64,000 nt of DNA from Pararhizobium polonicum (GCF_001687365.1 NZ_LGLV01000014.1:124001-188000); one strand, 5' to 3'; shown: positions 26,500 to 36,919, numbered from the stretch's first letter. Notes: a model not told the origin generated them from the sequence alone. Translations and numbers: made by a program.

Positions 26500-26710
26500 A
26501 ACACAAGACAAACATCGGCACCCGAGAAGCGTCAATTTCGCGGTTCAATGGCGGGCCTACACACTCCCCTGTCAACACTTCACGCACAGCCTCACAACTG
26601 CCCGCGCATGACCCGGGGTCAATGTGGATCGCTACTCCTTCATTGCAGTGGACTTGCACCATCTACTCCTTGCCGGTTTCTACCGGCGTACTTGTTCTGT
26701 CCCCCTAGGC
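26500..26710 (-). mobile_element. Probable group II intron fragment
   Basis: Read on the minus strand, this segment contains AAGGAGTAGATGGTGCAAG, then GTCCACTGCAATGAAGG, then a stretch encoding EAVREVLTGECVGPPLNREI. That combination is typical of the 5' structured part of bacterial group II introns lying before the maturase gene. No reverse transcriptase frame is present and the piece ends at the inverted-repeat element, so only a scrap remains. The assignment rests on pattern memory and is not certain. Confidence 0.45.
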
Positions 26711-26726
26711 AAACATTCGCGTTGTT

Positions 26727-27385
26727 TCAAAGAGATGCGGTTATTCCTCCATCAACGTAAAGGATGTGTCCGTTGACGAAGGAGGAGGCATCTGATGCGA
26801 GAAAGACGCAAGCGCCCGTCAACTCCTCGATCCTACCCCACCGGCCCGCGGGGGTCCGTTTCTCAAGCCAGCTGGAAAAAGAGAGGTCATTGACCAGTGC
26901 GGCGTTCAGCGGCGTATCGAAATAACCAGGAGCGATGGCGTTGCACTGCAGTCCGTAACCCGCCCAGTCAGTCGCCATCCCTTTTGTGAGATTGGCAACC
27001 GCGCCTTTTGTCGCGGTATAGGGAGCGATACCCGGCCTTGCCAAGGCCGATTGCACGCTGGCAATGTTGACTATCTTGCCCATACGCCGCGCGATCATAT
27101 GCCGGGCGACCGCCTGTCCTACGTTAAAGACGGACGCGACGTTCGTCTTTAACAGTTGCTGGAAAGCGTCTTCTGGAAAATTTTCAAGCGGTGACCGGTG
27201 TTGGATACCGGCGTTGTTGACCAGAATATCGATCGCACCGACCTCCCGTTCGAAGCTGTCGATGGTGCATCTCGCTTCAGCGTAGTCCGTAACGTCAAAA
27301 GCCAGCTGACGCGTTTTCCCGCCCATGATGCTCGTCACTTCGGCCAGCTTTTCGCGGTTACGACCGTTAAGAACGATCTCTGCCC
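26727..27385 (-). pseudogene. SDR-family oxidoreductase (gluconate 5-dehydrogenase-like), 5' truncated
   Basis: The minus-strand frame carries the body of a classical short-chain dehydrogenase: ILVNNAGIQHRSPLE (the NNAG motif), the catalytic Ser region IVNIASVQSAL, YTATKGAV (Y-x-x-x-K) and a C-terminal GHILYVDGG. The open frame continues upstream past ATG 27338 to about 27385 (IVLNGRNREKLAEV). It then stops being SDR-like, where an IS3 transposase scrap begins. The first 35-40 residues with the GxxxGxG cofactor loop are missing, so the product cannot bind NAD(P). It resembles gluconate 5-dehydrogenase (IdnO/KduD) most closely. Confidence 0.75.
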
Positions 27386-27391
27386 ACCTCC

Positions 27392-28123
27392 CGCCGTGCC
27401 GATCAGGCAGACATTGAACGTCGCATCCGCGAGATCTGCGAAACCTGTGTCCGCTACGGCTATCGTCGCATGCACGTGCTGCTGGAACGCGAGGGTTGGG
27501 GCACCAACATCAAGCGAACCTATCGGATTTGCGGAGACTTGGGCTGCAGTTGCGGAACAAGACACCCAAGCGCAGGGTGAAAGCCAAACTCAGGGAGGAT
27601 CGACAAATGGCGGTTGGACCGAACGATGTCTGGGCAATGGACTTCGTCCACGATCAACTTGCAACTGGCAAGAAACTGCGTGTGCTGACGGTGGTCGCCA
27701 CCCTCCCCCGCTATGTGCCGGTGCTTGACCCAAGCCATAGCTATCGCGGCGAAGACGTTATGCAAACTCTGGAACGTGTGTTCTCGAAAACTGGCTAACC
27801 GAATACGATCCGTGTCGATCAAGGGACGGAATTCGTGTCGCGTGATTTGGACCTCTGGACCTATTCCAAGGGCGTTACATTGGATTTCTCTCGCCCTGGC
27901 AAGCCAACCCATAACCGCCTTTATCGAAGCGTTCAACGGCTGCTTCCGTGCCGAATGCCTGAACCAGCATTGGTTCCTGACCCTTGCGGATGCGCGCGAA
28001 AAGATGGAGGATTGACGTAGATACGACAACGAAGAACGATCGCATGGTGCGATCGGCAACAAGGTGCCGATCTCATTGATAAATTCGGGGAGCGCAACCA
28101 GCCCGCTCCGCTGAAAAAAGCCA
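27392..28123 (+). pseudogene. IS3-family transposase (OrfB) remnant
   Basis: Spread over several + strand frames: RADQADIERRIREICET and YGYRRMHVLLEREGW at the start, VGPNDVWAMDFVHDQL (first Asp of the DDE core), IRVDQGTEFVSRDLD (second Asp), and near the end EERSHGAIGNKVPISLINSG stopping at 28123. In-frame stops and at least three frameshifts break it. The order fits IS407-group OrfB. It cuts into the 5' end of the SDR gene. The following 270 bases to the next gene show no further feature. Confidence 0.78.
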
Positions 28124-28393
28124 AACCTCCAGCGTCCCCTGGTCCAACGTTTGGGAGCGGTTTATCCTGAATGGCCGCATGATCGAACCGATCCGGATAA
28201 GGAAAACCAGCTTTTGAACTGGAGCGCGTAGTTCGAAGAGCAGATTTGGACCCGATCCGCAGATCACCGTACCGGCCAGCGGCTTCTGATAGCAAGTAAA
28301 GGCCTGACAGAAGACCACACTCGATCACATGTCAAAAGGTCAGAAACGACTTGCGCAGCGGACGGCAACCACAGAAGTTCAAAATCCTTCCTG

Positions 28394-28780
28394 TTACTGG
28401 GCAGAGCCAGAACCAAGAGACTTTAGATAGGCGATGATGTCCTGCCGGTCCTGACCGTTGGCGATCCGCACCGTCATAGTCGTTCCCCGGACAAGCGTCG
28501 CAGGAGCCGCCAGGTAAGCATCGAGATTTTCTTCAGTCCAGACCAGCCCTGACTGAGTCAGTGCTTTCGAATAGCGCGCACCTTCAACTGTGCCGGCTTT
28601 ACGGCCAACGACGCCCGAGAGTGATGGGCCAACCCTGTTTTGACTATTCACCGTGTGACAGCCGCTGCAGCGGTTAAAGATTTTTTCACCGCGCCCGGCA
28701 TCGCTTTCTGCAGCGGCAAGGGAGGGACAGAGCGCCAAGCCAAGAACGCAAAACGTGGCGAGTTTCATTCTCTTCATCAC
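28394..28780 (-). CDS. Class I cytochrome c
   Basis: 128 residues, with a signal peptide (MKRMKLATFCVLGLALCPSLAAA), one CSGCH haem site near residue 40, GPSLSGVVGRKAG, and a candidate axial Met in RGTTMTVR. It is clearly a paralogue of the cytochrome at 14431. The gene is divergent from the AraC regulator at 29006, and its nearest partner is the molybdenum hydroxylase at 30208-32886. Two-subunit enzymes of that type pass electrons to a c-type cytochrome because they lack an FAD subunit. I infer this link from position only. Confidence 0.88.
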   Translation of the reverse strand: MMKRMKLATFCVLGLALCPSLAAAESDAGRGEKIFNRCSGCHTVNSQNRVGPSLSGVVGRKAGTVEGARYSKALTQSGLVWTEENLDAYLAAPATLVRGTTMTVRIANGQDRQDIIAYLKSLGSGSAQ

Positions 28781-29005
28781 TTGGGTGTCCTTTCAAGGAT
28801 ATGCTTGAAGACCATGCACAGCTTATTCACGCAAATGACCATGCCTCATGACAATCGCGAATAACTTCAAGCCTCCTGCAACCGATAGCGATAATCAAAT
28901 CAGGGCGGTAGCTCGATTCTGCGTCATTCTTGCCTAATTCTATTGGTATCAAAATAATGTGATAAGCTCTCGGCATGAAATAGCGATAAAGGTCAACCGG
29001 GATCG

Positions 29006-29971
29006 ATGGATGAAATGAACAGGACAATGCCTCAGAAACGGGATTTGCGCGAAGAAACAGCCGGCCTTCGCGAACGCATCCTCACCAAACTTTCGCACCT
29101 TCCATGGGATGGCATCAGCTTCAAGCATAACGTTCCCGGACTGTCGCTTTACCGCATCATCGAACCGGCTGGCCCCTTTTTCACCGTCTACGAGCCCAGT
29201 TTGTCGCTGATCATCAAGGGAAGCAAACACGTCACTGTTGGCAATGAAACGCTCGTTTACGACGAATCGTCTTTTTTCCTGACGGCCATTGGGCTGCCCA
29301 TGACAGGACAAATCTGCGCAGCCAGTGAAGGCGAGCCTTATGTCGCAGCCATGATACGTCTTGACCTCGAGAGGCTGCGACGGATCATTGCGGATTACGA
29401 TATACACCCGACAGATATGCCTGAGCGTGACCTTGGATGCGTCGTTGGCCCATCCACGCCGGAATTGTTCGATGCTCTCTTGCGGTTGATTTCTCTTGCC
29501 AGCTCGCCAGATGACATCCCCTTCCTGGCCAATCACATCCATAATGAAGTCCTTTATAGGCTCCTTACGGGGGAGCAGGGTGCGCCGCTCCGGCGCTTTG
29601 CGCTTGCCGGAACGAACAGCAATCGCGTGGCCAGGGCTGTTGCATGGCTGAAGGAGAATTATACCCGGCCTCTGCGGGTTGAAGAGCTGGCGGAGGTGGC
29701 CAATATGGGGGTCTCTACTTTGCACCATCATTTCCGAACCATGACATCCATGAGCCCGCTACAGTTCCAGAAACATCTGCGGCTGCACCACGCAAGGGAA
29801 TTGATGCTTTCGGAATCTCTTGACGCTGCAACCGCGGCGCTGCGCGTGGGCTACGAGAGCCCAACGCAATTCAGCCGGGAATATCGAAGAACGTTCGGCC
29901 ATCCGCCGCTGCGCAACATCAAGTCGATCTTGAACTCCGACGGTGCCACCAGACGCAATTCCGTCGGCTAA
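29006..29971 (+). CDS. AraC-family transcriptional regulator
   Basis: 321 residues. The N-terminal half matches the AraC_N type (GLSLYRIIEPAGPFFTVYEP, LSLIIKGSKHVTVGNE). The C-terminal third carries two helix-turn-helix motifs (LRVEELAEVANMGVSTLHHH and AATAALRVGYESPTQFSREY, then RRTFGHPP). It lies between the leftward cytochrome c gene and the rightward molybdenum hydroxylase genes, and is likely to control both. The effector is unknown; regulators of this subgroup often sit by aldehyde or alcohol dehydrogenases. Confidence 0.88.
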   Translation: MDEMNRTMPQKRDLREETAGLRERILTKLSHLPWDGISFKHNVPGLSLYRIIEPAGPFFTVYEPSLSLIIKGSKHVTVGNETLVYDESSFFLTAIGLPMTGQICAASEGEPYVAAMIRLDLERLRRIIADYDIHPTDMPERDLGCVVGPSTPELFDALLRLISLASSPDDIPFLANHIHNEVLYRLLTGEQGAPLRRFALAGTNSNRVARAVAWLKENYTRPLRVEELAEVANMGVSTLHHHFRTMTSMSPLQFQKHLRLHHARELMLSESLDAATAALRVGYESPTQFSREYRRTFGHPPLRNIKSILNSDGATRRNSVG

Positions 29972-30207
29972 TGCTGTGGCCATCCGACATAGGGTGAAAA
30001 ACGGCGCTTCCCAATAACGTGATATCGCCAACAGACAAATTTCGAGCAAGCCGGGACAAATAGGCAATAATGCGAGAGGATTGAATCTACCCATTTTGCA
30101 GATGGGCCGCTAAGCTAACGGGGATATCTGGCGAACGGTCGGGATGCTTTAAACCGTATATTTGACACAGCATTTCTGCAGCCGTGCGATAACCCAAGGA
30201 GAGCGTC

Positions 30208-30666
30208 ATGGTGACAGTAACGATCAATGGCACCCAACACACAGTCGAAGCGGAGGCGGATATGCCGCTTCTCTGGGTCATCCGTGACCTCGTCGGGCTA
30301 ACGGGCACAAAGTTTGGCTGCGGCATGGCGCAATGTGGCGCCTGTACTGTCTTTTTGGACGGCACACCGGTGCGGTCGTGTCAGACTTTCATCGGCGACG
30401 TCGCAGGAGCGCAGGTGACCACCATTGAAGGCATCAACGGCAAGGTTGCTGAAACGGTCCAGGCGGTTTGGGCTGATCTTGACGTTCCGCAATGCGGATA
30501 CTGTCAGTCCGGGCAGATCATGTCGGCAACAGATCTGCTCACGACCAACCCGAAACCCACAGACGCAGATATCGACGCTGCCATGGCAGGCAATCTCTGT
30601 CGATGCGCCACCTACCAGCGGATTCGCGCTGGTATCCATGAAACCGCGAAGCGTCTGGAGGCCTGA
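30208..30666 (+). CDS. Molybdenum hydroxylase small subunit, 2x[2Fe-2S] (IorA type)
   Basis: 152 residues. The plant-type cluster ligands are in [13 protein letters not shown] plus a downstream Cys (VRSC), and the second cluster in CGYCQSG and [11 protein letters not shown]. This is the alpha subunit of isoquinoline 1-oxidoreductase/aldehyde dehydrogenase-type enzymes. The ATG at 30208 follows AAGGAGAG. It ends 3 bases before the large-subunit start, so the two are co-translated. Confidence 0.92.
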   Translation: MVTVTINGTQHTVEAEADMPLLWVIRDLVGLTGTKFGCGMAQCGACTVFLDGTPVRSCQTFIGDVAGAQVTTIEGINGKVAETVQAVWADLDVPQCGYCQSGQIMSATDLLTTNPKPTDADIDAAMAGNLCRCATYQRIRAGIHETAKRLEA

Positions 30667-30669
30667 GAC

Positions 30670-32886
30670 ATGATCCCGAACCTGATGGAATCAATCATCG
30701 TTCCTGCCGTAAAGGCTCAGGCCTCCCGCCGGCAGTTCCTGATCGGCGCATTTGCGACCAGCACGGGCCTGGCAGTCGGTTATCATCTGCTATCCGCATC
30801 GCCAGCCGCTGCCAGTGAGACAGCGACAGTAAGCGATACGCATGCCTTTTCGCCCTATGTAACGATTGACGTGGATGGAAAAGTCACCGTCCTTTCATCG
30901 CAGTTCGAGATGGGGCAAGGTTCGTATAACGGCATTGCCACACTCGTTGCGGAAGAACTCGAAGCAGACTGGTCGACCATCGATGTCAAGGGCGCTGCAG
31001 GCGACGTAAAAGCCTATGGCAACGTTGCCTTTGGTGGTGCGTTACAAGGAACCGGCGGCTCCACATCGATGCTCACCTCGTGGGATCGCTATCGCAGAGC
31101 GGGTGCAGCAACCCGCGTCATGCTCGTCGCAGCAGCCTCTGCTGAATGGGGTGTGCCTGCGGCTGAAATCACCGTTGAGAACGGCATTCTCTCGCATCCG
31201 TCGGGTAAAAGTGGCGGGTTCGGTATGTTTGCCGCCAAGGCAGCGACGATGCCAGTGCCTGTTGAGGTGACGCTTAAGCAGCCAAACGAGTGGAAACGCA
31301 TCGGCAATGCCGGATTGAAGCGTTTCGACAGTGCCCGCAAGGCAAATGGAACGGAGCAATATACGATCGACGTCAAGCTACCAGGCATGCTGACGGCGGT
31401 GATGATCCATCCTCCATTGTTTGGAGCAAAGGTTAAATCCTTTGATGCCTCGGCGGCCCGCGCCATCAAAGGCGTCGTTGACGTCGTTGAAATACCGCGC
31501 GGCATCGCAATCGTCGGAGAAAATATGTGGGTGGCGCTGAAGGGACGCGAAGTCGTTACCGTCGAGTGGGACGAATCGGCGGCGGAAAAGCGCGGCACGC
31601 CCGCACTGATGTCCATGTATCGCGATCTCGCGGCCAAGCCTCCCGCGGCTATCGCCCGCAAGGACGGTGACGTCGAATCGGCATTTGCAGCAGCTGCCAA
31701 GGTGATCGAAGCAAGCTTCGAGTTTCCCTATCTGGCACATGCGCCGATGGAGCCGCTGAATTCGGTTTCGCGCATGAACGCGGATGGCACGCTCGAGATC
31801 TGGGGTGGCCACCAGTTTCCGGATACCTATCAGGCACTTGCCGGCGAAATCGCCGGGATCGCACCAGGCAAAGTGATCTTGCATGTCATGAAGACAGGCG
31901 GCAGCTTCGGCCGGCGTGCTGTGTTCGACGGAGATGTGGTCGTCGAATCGGTACACGTCGCAAAGGCTCTCGGCTTCCGGGCACCCGTGAAGGTGCAATG
32001 GACACGCGAGAACGACATGCGGGGTGGCCGCTATAGGCCTGCTTATGCGCATAGCCTCAAGGCCGGCATCGACGAGAACGGGAAGCTCGTTGCCTGGAGC
32101 AACCATGTGGTTGGCCAATCCATCGTGTCGAATACAGCCTTCGCCGGGATGGTTCAGAATGGAGTGGATCCCACCTCCATCGAAGGTGCGAACAATCTTC
32201 CCTATGCCATCCCCAACCAGGTGGTCGGCCTGACGACGACGGAAGTCGGGGTTCCGGTTCTATGGTGGCGCTCCGTCGGGTCGACACATACCGCATTCGC
32301 AGCCGAAGCCTTTCTTGATGAAGTCGCCGAAGCGGCCGGGAAAGATCCTGTCGAGTTCCGCTTATCCATGCTTGAGCCGGAGTCGCGCCATGCAATCGTC
32401 CTCAAGCTCGCGGCAGAAAAGGCGGGATGGGATAAGCCCGTTCCGGAGGGGCGCTTCCGGGGTGTTGCCGTTGCCGAAAGCTTCGGTTCGGTCGTCGCGC
32501 ATATCGCGGAAGTTTCGCGCACGGAAGATGGGCACATCAAGGTTGAACGCATCGTCTCAGCCGTGGATTGCGGTCTGGCCATCAACCCGGATCAGGTCCG
32601 CTCTCAAGTCGAGGGTGGCATTGGCTTCGGGCTTGGCGCCATATTGGGCGAGGAAATCACCTTGACAGATGGTCAGGTCGATCAAGGCAATTTTGACCTT
32701 TACACACCGCTCAGGATCGACGCGATGCCAATGGTCGAAGTCCACATCCTTGCTTCGGCCAATTCGCCTTCCGGTATCGGTGAGCCTGGGGTTCCTCCCG
32801 TCGGCCCCGCAGTTGCCAACGCTGCATACAAAGCACTCGGCAAGCGTATCCGCATCATGCCCTTTGCAAAGTCACTCAATGTGTAA
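30670..32886 (+). CDS. Molybdenum hydroxylase large subunit (IorB / aldehyde dehydrogenase type)
   Basis: 738 residues. A twin-arginine signal ([18 protein letters not shown], residues about 20-37) implies export as a folded, cofactor-loaded complex with the small subunit. The molybdopterin domain shows [46 protein letters not shown] and the base-catalyst Glu in [11 protein letters not shown]. The family hydroxylates N-heterocycles or oxidises aldehydes using water. No FAD subunit is encoded, so a cytochrome c (28394 is one candidate) would take the electrons. A strong terminator follows at 32891. Confidence 0.9.
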   Translation: MIPNLMESIIVPAVKAQASRRQFLIGAFATSTGLAVGYHLLSASPAAASETATVSDTHAFSPYVTIDVDGKVTVLSSQFEMGQGSYNGIATLVAEELEADWSTIDVKGAAGDVKAYGNVAFGGALQGTGGSTSMLTSWDRYRRAGAATRVMLVAAASAEWGVPAAEITVENGILSHPSGKSGGFGMFAAKAATMPVPVEVTLKQPNEWKRIGNAGLKRFDSARKANGTEQYTIDVKLPGMLTAVMIHPPLFGAKVKSFDASAARAIKGVVDVVEIPRGIAIVGENMWVALKGREVVTVEWDESAAEKRGTPALMSMYRDLAAKPPAAIARKDGDVESAFAAAAKVIEASFEFPYLAHAPMEPLNSVSRMNADGTLEIWGGHQFPDTYQALAGEIAGIAPGKVILHVMKTGGSFGRRAVFDGDVVVESVHVAKALGFRAPVKVQWTRENDMRGGRYRPAYAHSLKAGIDENGKLVAWSNHVVGQSIVSNTAFAGMVQNGVDPTSIEGANNLPYAIPNQVVGLTTTEVGVPVLWWRSVGSTHTAFAAEAFLDEVAEAAGKDPVEFRLSMLEPESRHAIVLKLAAEKAGWDKPVPEGRFRGVAVAESFGSVVAHIAEVSRTEDGHIKVERIVSAVDCGLAINPDQVRSQVEGGIGFGLGAILGEEITLTDGQVDQGNFDLYTPLRIDAMPMVEVHILASANSPSGIGEPGVPPVGPAVANAAYKALGKRIRIMPFAKSLNV

Positions 32887-32890
32887 TCTC

Positions 32891-32926
32891 GCATGCCCGG
32901 CGGACCGGAAGGTCCGCCGGGCATGC
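32891..32926 (+). terminator. Intrinsic terminator after the molybdenum hydroxylase
   Basis: A perfect 16-bp stem (GCATGCCCGGCGGACC, 32891-32906, with 32911-32926) closes on a GGAA tetraloop and is followed by TTTC. It begins 4 bases after the large-subunit stop. It separates the hydroxylase genes from xdhC and moaA, which may then need their own promoter. Confidence 0.8.
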
Positions 32927-33030
32927 TTTCAACACTGAGGATTGAACCAACACAGACCGATGCTGGATCAGGATGTCTGCACAAACAGGCCAGGACATGA
33001 CTGCATCCCTTGAAAGCGATGGAAGTTACA

Positions 33031-33966
33031 ATGCGTTCCGTGGAACCAGAACCGTATCTGCAGGCCCCGCAACGCGCATTCATGACAGACAACCCTGTTG
33101 ATATCATACGCTTTGCCGCCGATACGTTCGATTCAGGCGCCGGCTGCGCCATCGTCACGCTGACGGAGATCAGGGGTGGCGCATTTCGGGCACTCGGCTC
33201 CCAGATGGCCGTCCGGGACGACGCGGCCTATTGCGGATATGTGTCGGGAGGATGCGTCGAGGCGGCGGTCGCAGCAGAAGCGGTGGCTGCCATCGGCACA
33301 GGACGGGATCGAATGCTCCATCTCGGCGAGGGCTCGCCATTCTTCGATATCGTGCTTCCATGCGGCGGTGGCATCATCCTTTCGATCCACGTTCTTCGCG
33401 AGAGCGCCAGCTTGCGCCGGGTGATGGCGTCGCTGGATAATCGCGCACCATGCAGCCTGAAATATGATCCCGGTCTGGAAACCATCGCGTTCGGGGATTG
33501 GCCGGGTGGCACGGGCTGGACAGATGATTGCTTCCTGCGTTGCTACCGGCCGCAAACCCGTCTTCTGATCTACGGGCGATCCATCGAGATGGAGGCAACA
33601 GCCGGTCTTGCCCGCATAGCCGGCTACGACGTGCAAGCGAGCGACGACTGGAGAAAGCCTTTCTCCGGGATTATCGATGCCGATACCGCAGTCGCCCTGC
33701 TGTTTCACGACCCGGAACACGAGATCCCCGCCCTGAACGCGGCGCTGAACGGCACGCCATTTTACATCGGCGCTTTAGGCAGCGCTCGGACACATGAGCG
33801 GCGCTCTGAAAAATTGCGGGCGCTGGGCTATCGCGACCATGATATCGACCGGATCAAGGCGCCGATCGGTCTGTTCGGCAGGGCACGCGATGCCAACACC
33901 CTGGCCCTGTCGGTCCTTGCAGACATCGCTGCCGCACGTACGGCGGCCGACTGTCCGGCGATCTGA
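33031..33966 (+). CDS. XdhC/CoxI family molybdenum cofactor maturation protein
   Basis: About 311 residues. N-terminal XdhC_CoxI domain ([21 protein letters not shown], then [13 protein letters not shown], and [13 protein letters not shown]) and a C-terminal Rossmann domain with [15 protein letters not shown] and [19 protein letters not shown]. XdhC proteins bind molybdenum cofactor, assist its sulfuration or modification, and insert it into hydroxylases. ATG 33031 has GGAAG 6 bases before it; upstream TTG 33010 and ATG 33019 are possible. The likely clients are the hydroxylase just upstream and perhaps NicB at 55117. Confidence 0.87.
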   Translation: MRSVEPEPYLQAPQRAFMTDNPVDIIRFAADTFDSGAGCAIVTLTEIRGGAFRALGSQMAVRDDAAYCGYVSGGCVEAAVAAEAVAAIGTGRDRMLHLGEGSPFFDIVLPCGGGIILSIHVLRESASLRRVMASLDNRAPCSLKYDPGLETIAFGDWPGGTGWTDDCFLRCYRPQTRLLIYGRSIEMEATAGLARIAGYDVQASDDWRKPFSGIIDADTAVALLFHDPEHEIPALNAALNGTPFYIGALGSARTHERRSEKLRALGYRDHDIDRIKAPIGLFGRARDANTLALSVLADIAAARTAADCPAI

Positions 33967-33986
33967 CCGTGTTCAAGGAACAATCA

Positions 33987-35000
33987 ATGGGAATGCGGCC
34001 CGTTCCAAGCATGATCGACCCCTTTGGGCGGGCCGTGACCTATCTGCGGGTTTCGGTGACGGATCGCTGCGACTTCCGCTGCACCTATTGCATGGCGGAA
34101 AACATGACGTTCCTGCCAAAGAAGGATCTGCTGACGCTGGAGGAGCTGAACCGGCTCTGTTCCGCCTTCATCGCCAAGGGCGTGCGCAAGCTGCGGCTGA
34201 CCGGCGGCGAGCCGCTGGTGCGCAAGAACGTCATGTTCCTGGTGCGCGAACTCGGCAAGCATGTCCATGCCGGTAGACTTGACGAACTGACGCTGACCAC
34301 CAACGGTTCCCAGCTTGCGAAATATGCCGCCGAGCTTGCCGATTGCGGCGTCCGCCGCATCAACGTCTCGCTCGACACGCTCGATCCGGACAAATTCAGG
34401 CAGATCACCCGCTGGGGCGACCTCTCCAGGGTCATGGAAGGCATCGACGCGGCGCAGGCCGCCGGCATCCATGTCAAGATCAATGCCGTGGCGCTGAAGG
34501 ATTTCAACGACACGGAAATCCCCGCCATGCTGCGCTGGGCGCACGGGCGCGGCATGGACCTGACGCTGATCGAGACCATGCCGATGGGCGAGATCGACGA
34601 GGACCGCACCGACCACTACCTGCCGCTCTCGGAAATGCGCGACCGCCTTGCCGAACAGTTCAGCCTGTCGGACATCTCCTACAAGACCGGCGGCCCGGCC
34701 CGCTATCTGACCGTCGCAGAAACCGGCGGCCGTCTCGGCCTGATCACGCCGATGACCCATAATTTCTGCGAGAGCTGCAACCGCGTGCGCCTCACCTGCA
34801 CCGGCACGCTCTACATGTGCCTCGGCCAGAACGACGCCGCCGACCTACGCACGGCGCTGCGCGCTTCCGAAGACGACGCCTATCTGTCCACCGTCATCGA
34901 CGAGGCGATCACCCGCAAGCCCAAGGGCCACGATTTCATCATCGACCGCACCCGCAACAAACCGGCGGTCGCAAGGCATATGAGCGTTACGGGCGGTTAG
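33987..35000 (+). CDS. moaA: GTP 3',8-cyclase MoaA
   Basis: About 337 residues. The radical-SAM motif is [10 protein letters not shown] (Cys28, Cys32, Cys35), followed by LTGGEPL. The C-terminal iron-sulfur cluster cysteines are in [11 protein letters not shown] and then MCLG, and the chain ends in the conserved Gly-Gly (SVTGG). It makes the first precursor of molybdopterin from GTP. ATG 33987 follows AAGGA; GTG 33969 is the alternative start. It comes 20 bases after xdhC and is probably a dedicated extra copy. Its codons look more GC-rich at third positions than those of the genes around it, which may mean separate origin. Confidence 0.93.
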   Translation: MGMRPVPSMIDPFGRAVTYLRVSVTDRCDFRCTYCMAENMTFLPKKDLLTLEELNRLCSAFIAKGVRKLRLTGGEPLVRKNVMFLVRELGKHVHAGRLDELTLTTNGSQLAKYAAELADCGVRRINVSLDTLDPDKFRQITRWGDLSRVMEGIDAAQAAGIHVKINAVALKDFNDTEIPAMLRWAHGRGMDLTLIETMPMGEIDEDRTDHYLPLSEMRDRLAEQFSLSDISYKTGGPARYLTVAETGGRLGLITPMTHNFCESCNRVRLTCTGTLYMCLGQNDAADLRTALRASEDDAYLSTVIDEAITRKPKGHDFIIDRTRNKPAVARHMSVTGG

Positions 35001-35413
35001 GTCTCGCGCATACGAACCGCGGTGTGGAGATGCCATCACCCTTCGTGACAAGAAACCCTTTCCAACCGTATATTGAATCTGGTGAACGTGTTCCGCTCCA
35101 GGAAAACGTTCTCCCGCCGCTCCTGACTTTCCTCAGCGTCGCAACACGGCACCGAAAATGCGGGGCTTGATCACGTATGTCCGGCTATGTATTTGGCTCG
35201 CCATCTATAAAGATGCACCGTGCTCATCCGGCGTGCCCAGCAGAATTCAGGCACAGAAACCGCTGCTTCGCGCCCGGCAAAGGATCTTAAGGATTTGCGG
35301 CTCGCCAAATCTATTCGCCTTCGTCAAAATCTCCGCGATCATGTTGCCAAGACAATTCTACGTTTGAACCCGATTCATTTGTGGGGGATTACCGATACCT
35401 GAACATCGATCTT
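35001..35413. other. Gene-free stretch between moaA and an oxidoreductase gene
   Basis: About 410 bases between two converging genes. A + strand frame of 60 codons (35220-35402) contains KDLKDLRLAKSIRLRQNLRD, but I cannot match it to a family and it lacks a clear ribosome site. No terminator hairpin, tRNA or palindrome was found. Confidence 0.3.
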
Positions 35414-36400
35414 TCACTTCTCACCAGGATATCGCAGTCCAATCTGCCTGCGCACCTCGTCCAACGCGGCCATGATATCGACGGATTGCGAAGGTGGCAT
35501 GATCTGGCCCGCGATCAGCCCGCCAGTGATCAGGCGCTCAGCCTCCTGGGCTTGAAACTGCATGCCGCGGGCTTCGATCGAACCGTCGAACGTTTCAAGA
35601 ACGTTGTTTTCATTGTCATATACCCGGAATGTAGTCGGCGCATACCACACGCGGTCAATCTCGATCCGCCCTTTCGTCCCAACCACACTCGCCCGATTCG
35701 GCCCTGCACTGTCGCTTGAGGACAGGGTGGTGGCGATCGCGCCCGATGCATAGTGAAAGAGCGTCGCGACCTGCGCGTCTGCCCCGGTGTCGCGGAACGT
35801 CGCTGTCGCCTTGATCGACGCAGGTTTGCCCAGAATGTCCCAGGCAAACGAAATGGGATAGATGCCCAAGTCCAGCAAAGCGCCACCGCCCAAGTCCAGC
35901 GCGTTCAGACGATGCTTCGGATCATCCGGAAGCTTCTGGCGATGATCAGCGGTGATGGAACGAACTTCCCCGATGGTACCGTCAGCAATGATCTCCCGGA
36001 TGCGGCGCATGTGCGGAAGAAAACGGGTCCACATCGCCTCAAGCACGACCAGACCTTTGGCGCGGGCAAGGTCCACGATTTCGGCGGCCTCCCCGGCATT
36101 GAGGGTGAAGGGCTTCTCGACAAGAATGTGCTTGCCAGCATTGAGCGCGAGTTTCGCCGCGGAGACATGCTGGGGATGCGGGGTAGCAATGTAGATGATA
36201 TCGACATTGGGATCGGCCACCAGCGCCTCGTAATTGCCATGCGCCGTTGCGATGCCGAAAGTCTTTGCAAAGCGATCCGCGCTTTCCTGCGCACGGGATC
36301 CGACCGCCGCCACCGAATGACCCGCATGGATCAGGTCCTTGACGAACAGATCCGCTATCCAGCCTGTCGCCAAGATTCCCCATCGTATCGTTTTGGCCAA
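35414..36400 (-). CDS. Gfo/Idh/MocA family oxidoreductase (dihydrodiol dehydrogenase-like)
   Basis: About 328 residues from TTG 36400, chosen because GGAGAAGG lies 5 bases upstream; a frame to 36454 is open but unsupported. The sequence begins WGILATGWIADLFVKDL (Rossmann loop), and has YIATPHPQHV, ILVEKPFTLNAGEA (EKP motif) and LGGGALLDLGIYPISFAWD with the catalytic Asp and Tyr, typical of the dimeric dihydrodiol dehydrogenase/glucose-fructose oxidoreductase branch. Substrate unknown. It stands alone; downstream on its strand is intergenic DNA, and upstream are gene stumps. Confidence 0.83.
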   Translation of the reverse strand: MAKTIRWGILATGWIADLFVKDLIHAGHSVAAVGSRAQESADRFAKTFGIATAHGNYEALVADPNVDIIYIATPHPQHVSAAKLALNAGKHILVEKPFTLNAGEAAEIVDLARAKGLVVLEAMWTRFLPHMRRIREIIADGTIGEVRSITADHRQKLPDDPKHRLNALDLGGGALLDLGIYPISFAWDILGKPASIKATATFRDTGADAQVATLFHYASGAIATTLSSSDSAGPNRASVVGTKGRIEIDRVWYAPTTFRVYDNENNVLETFDGSIEARGMQFQAQEAERLITGGLIAGQIMPPSQSVDIMAALDEVRRQIGLRYPGEK

Positions 36401-36478
36401 TTGCCTTCTCCCCTGAATTGTTTTTACCCCTGTCGGGGATGCTTCTTGCGCCAACGGATGAGAGGGATCAAATGCCCG

Positions 36479-36682
36479 TCAATGACCCAAGGTCAATAGC
36501 TCCCGCAGCGCATTTGTCACGAGCAGATGATCCTCCAGGTCGGGAAGCCCGCTGACCCCCACCGTACCGATCATGGTGCCGCCCCTCAACATCAGCGGAA
36601 AGCCGCCCCCGCTGGCCGCGAAGCCGGATTCCGGCAGTCGGAAACGACTGTTGAAATCATATCCACGTTGTTCGGCTTCTAG
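36479..36682 (-). pseudogene. UPF0303 / haem-degrading-like protein, 5' truncated
   Basis: The last 65 or so codons encode GYDFNSRFRLPESGFAASGG, then GFPLMLRGG, GTVGVSGLPDLEDHLLV and NALRELL. This matches the C-terminal end of the UPF0303 (YBR137W/DUF336-like) family (HGGGFPI..GVIG..TVSGLPQ..DHELVV). Upstream of about 36682 the similarity stops and an IS481-type scrap begins, so the first half was lost. Confidence 0.65.
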
Positions 36683-36738
36683 GTGTTTGATCCCGGACCT
36701 TGATCGTGCGATGTTATCCATTGAATGGAGGGAGGCAC

Positions 36739-36918
36739 TATGGGCTAGGCTCTTCACAGGAGCGCCACCACGACAGAGGCAATCCGTCGATACAGCATAG
36801 TCAAGAGAGCCTGAGATCGCTTGCCAAGCGCTACGGCATAAACCAGAAGACCGTTGCCAAATGGAAGAAGCGAACCTCGGTTGCAGAGCTGCCGACCGGC
36901 CCAAGCGAACCGAAGTCC
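36739..36918 (+). pseudogene. IS481-family transposase, N-terminal remnant
   Basis: From ATG 36739 the + strand reads M-G-stop-ALHRSATTTEAIRR. One frame over it continues IQHSQESLRSLAKRYGINQK, TVAKWKKRTSVAELPTGP. This is the N-terminal helix-turn-helix of IS481-type transposases known from rhizobia. A stop codon at position 3, a frameshift and the loss of everything after SEPKS show it is dead. It is fused directly to a LivF fragment. Confidence 0.7.
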
Positions 36919-36919
36919 C

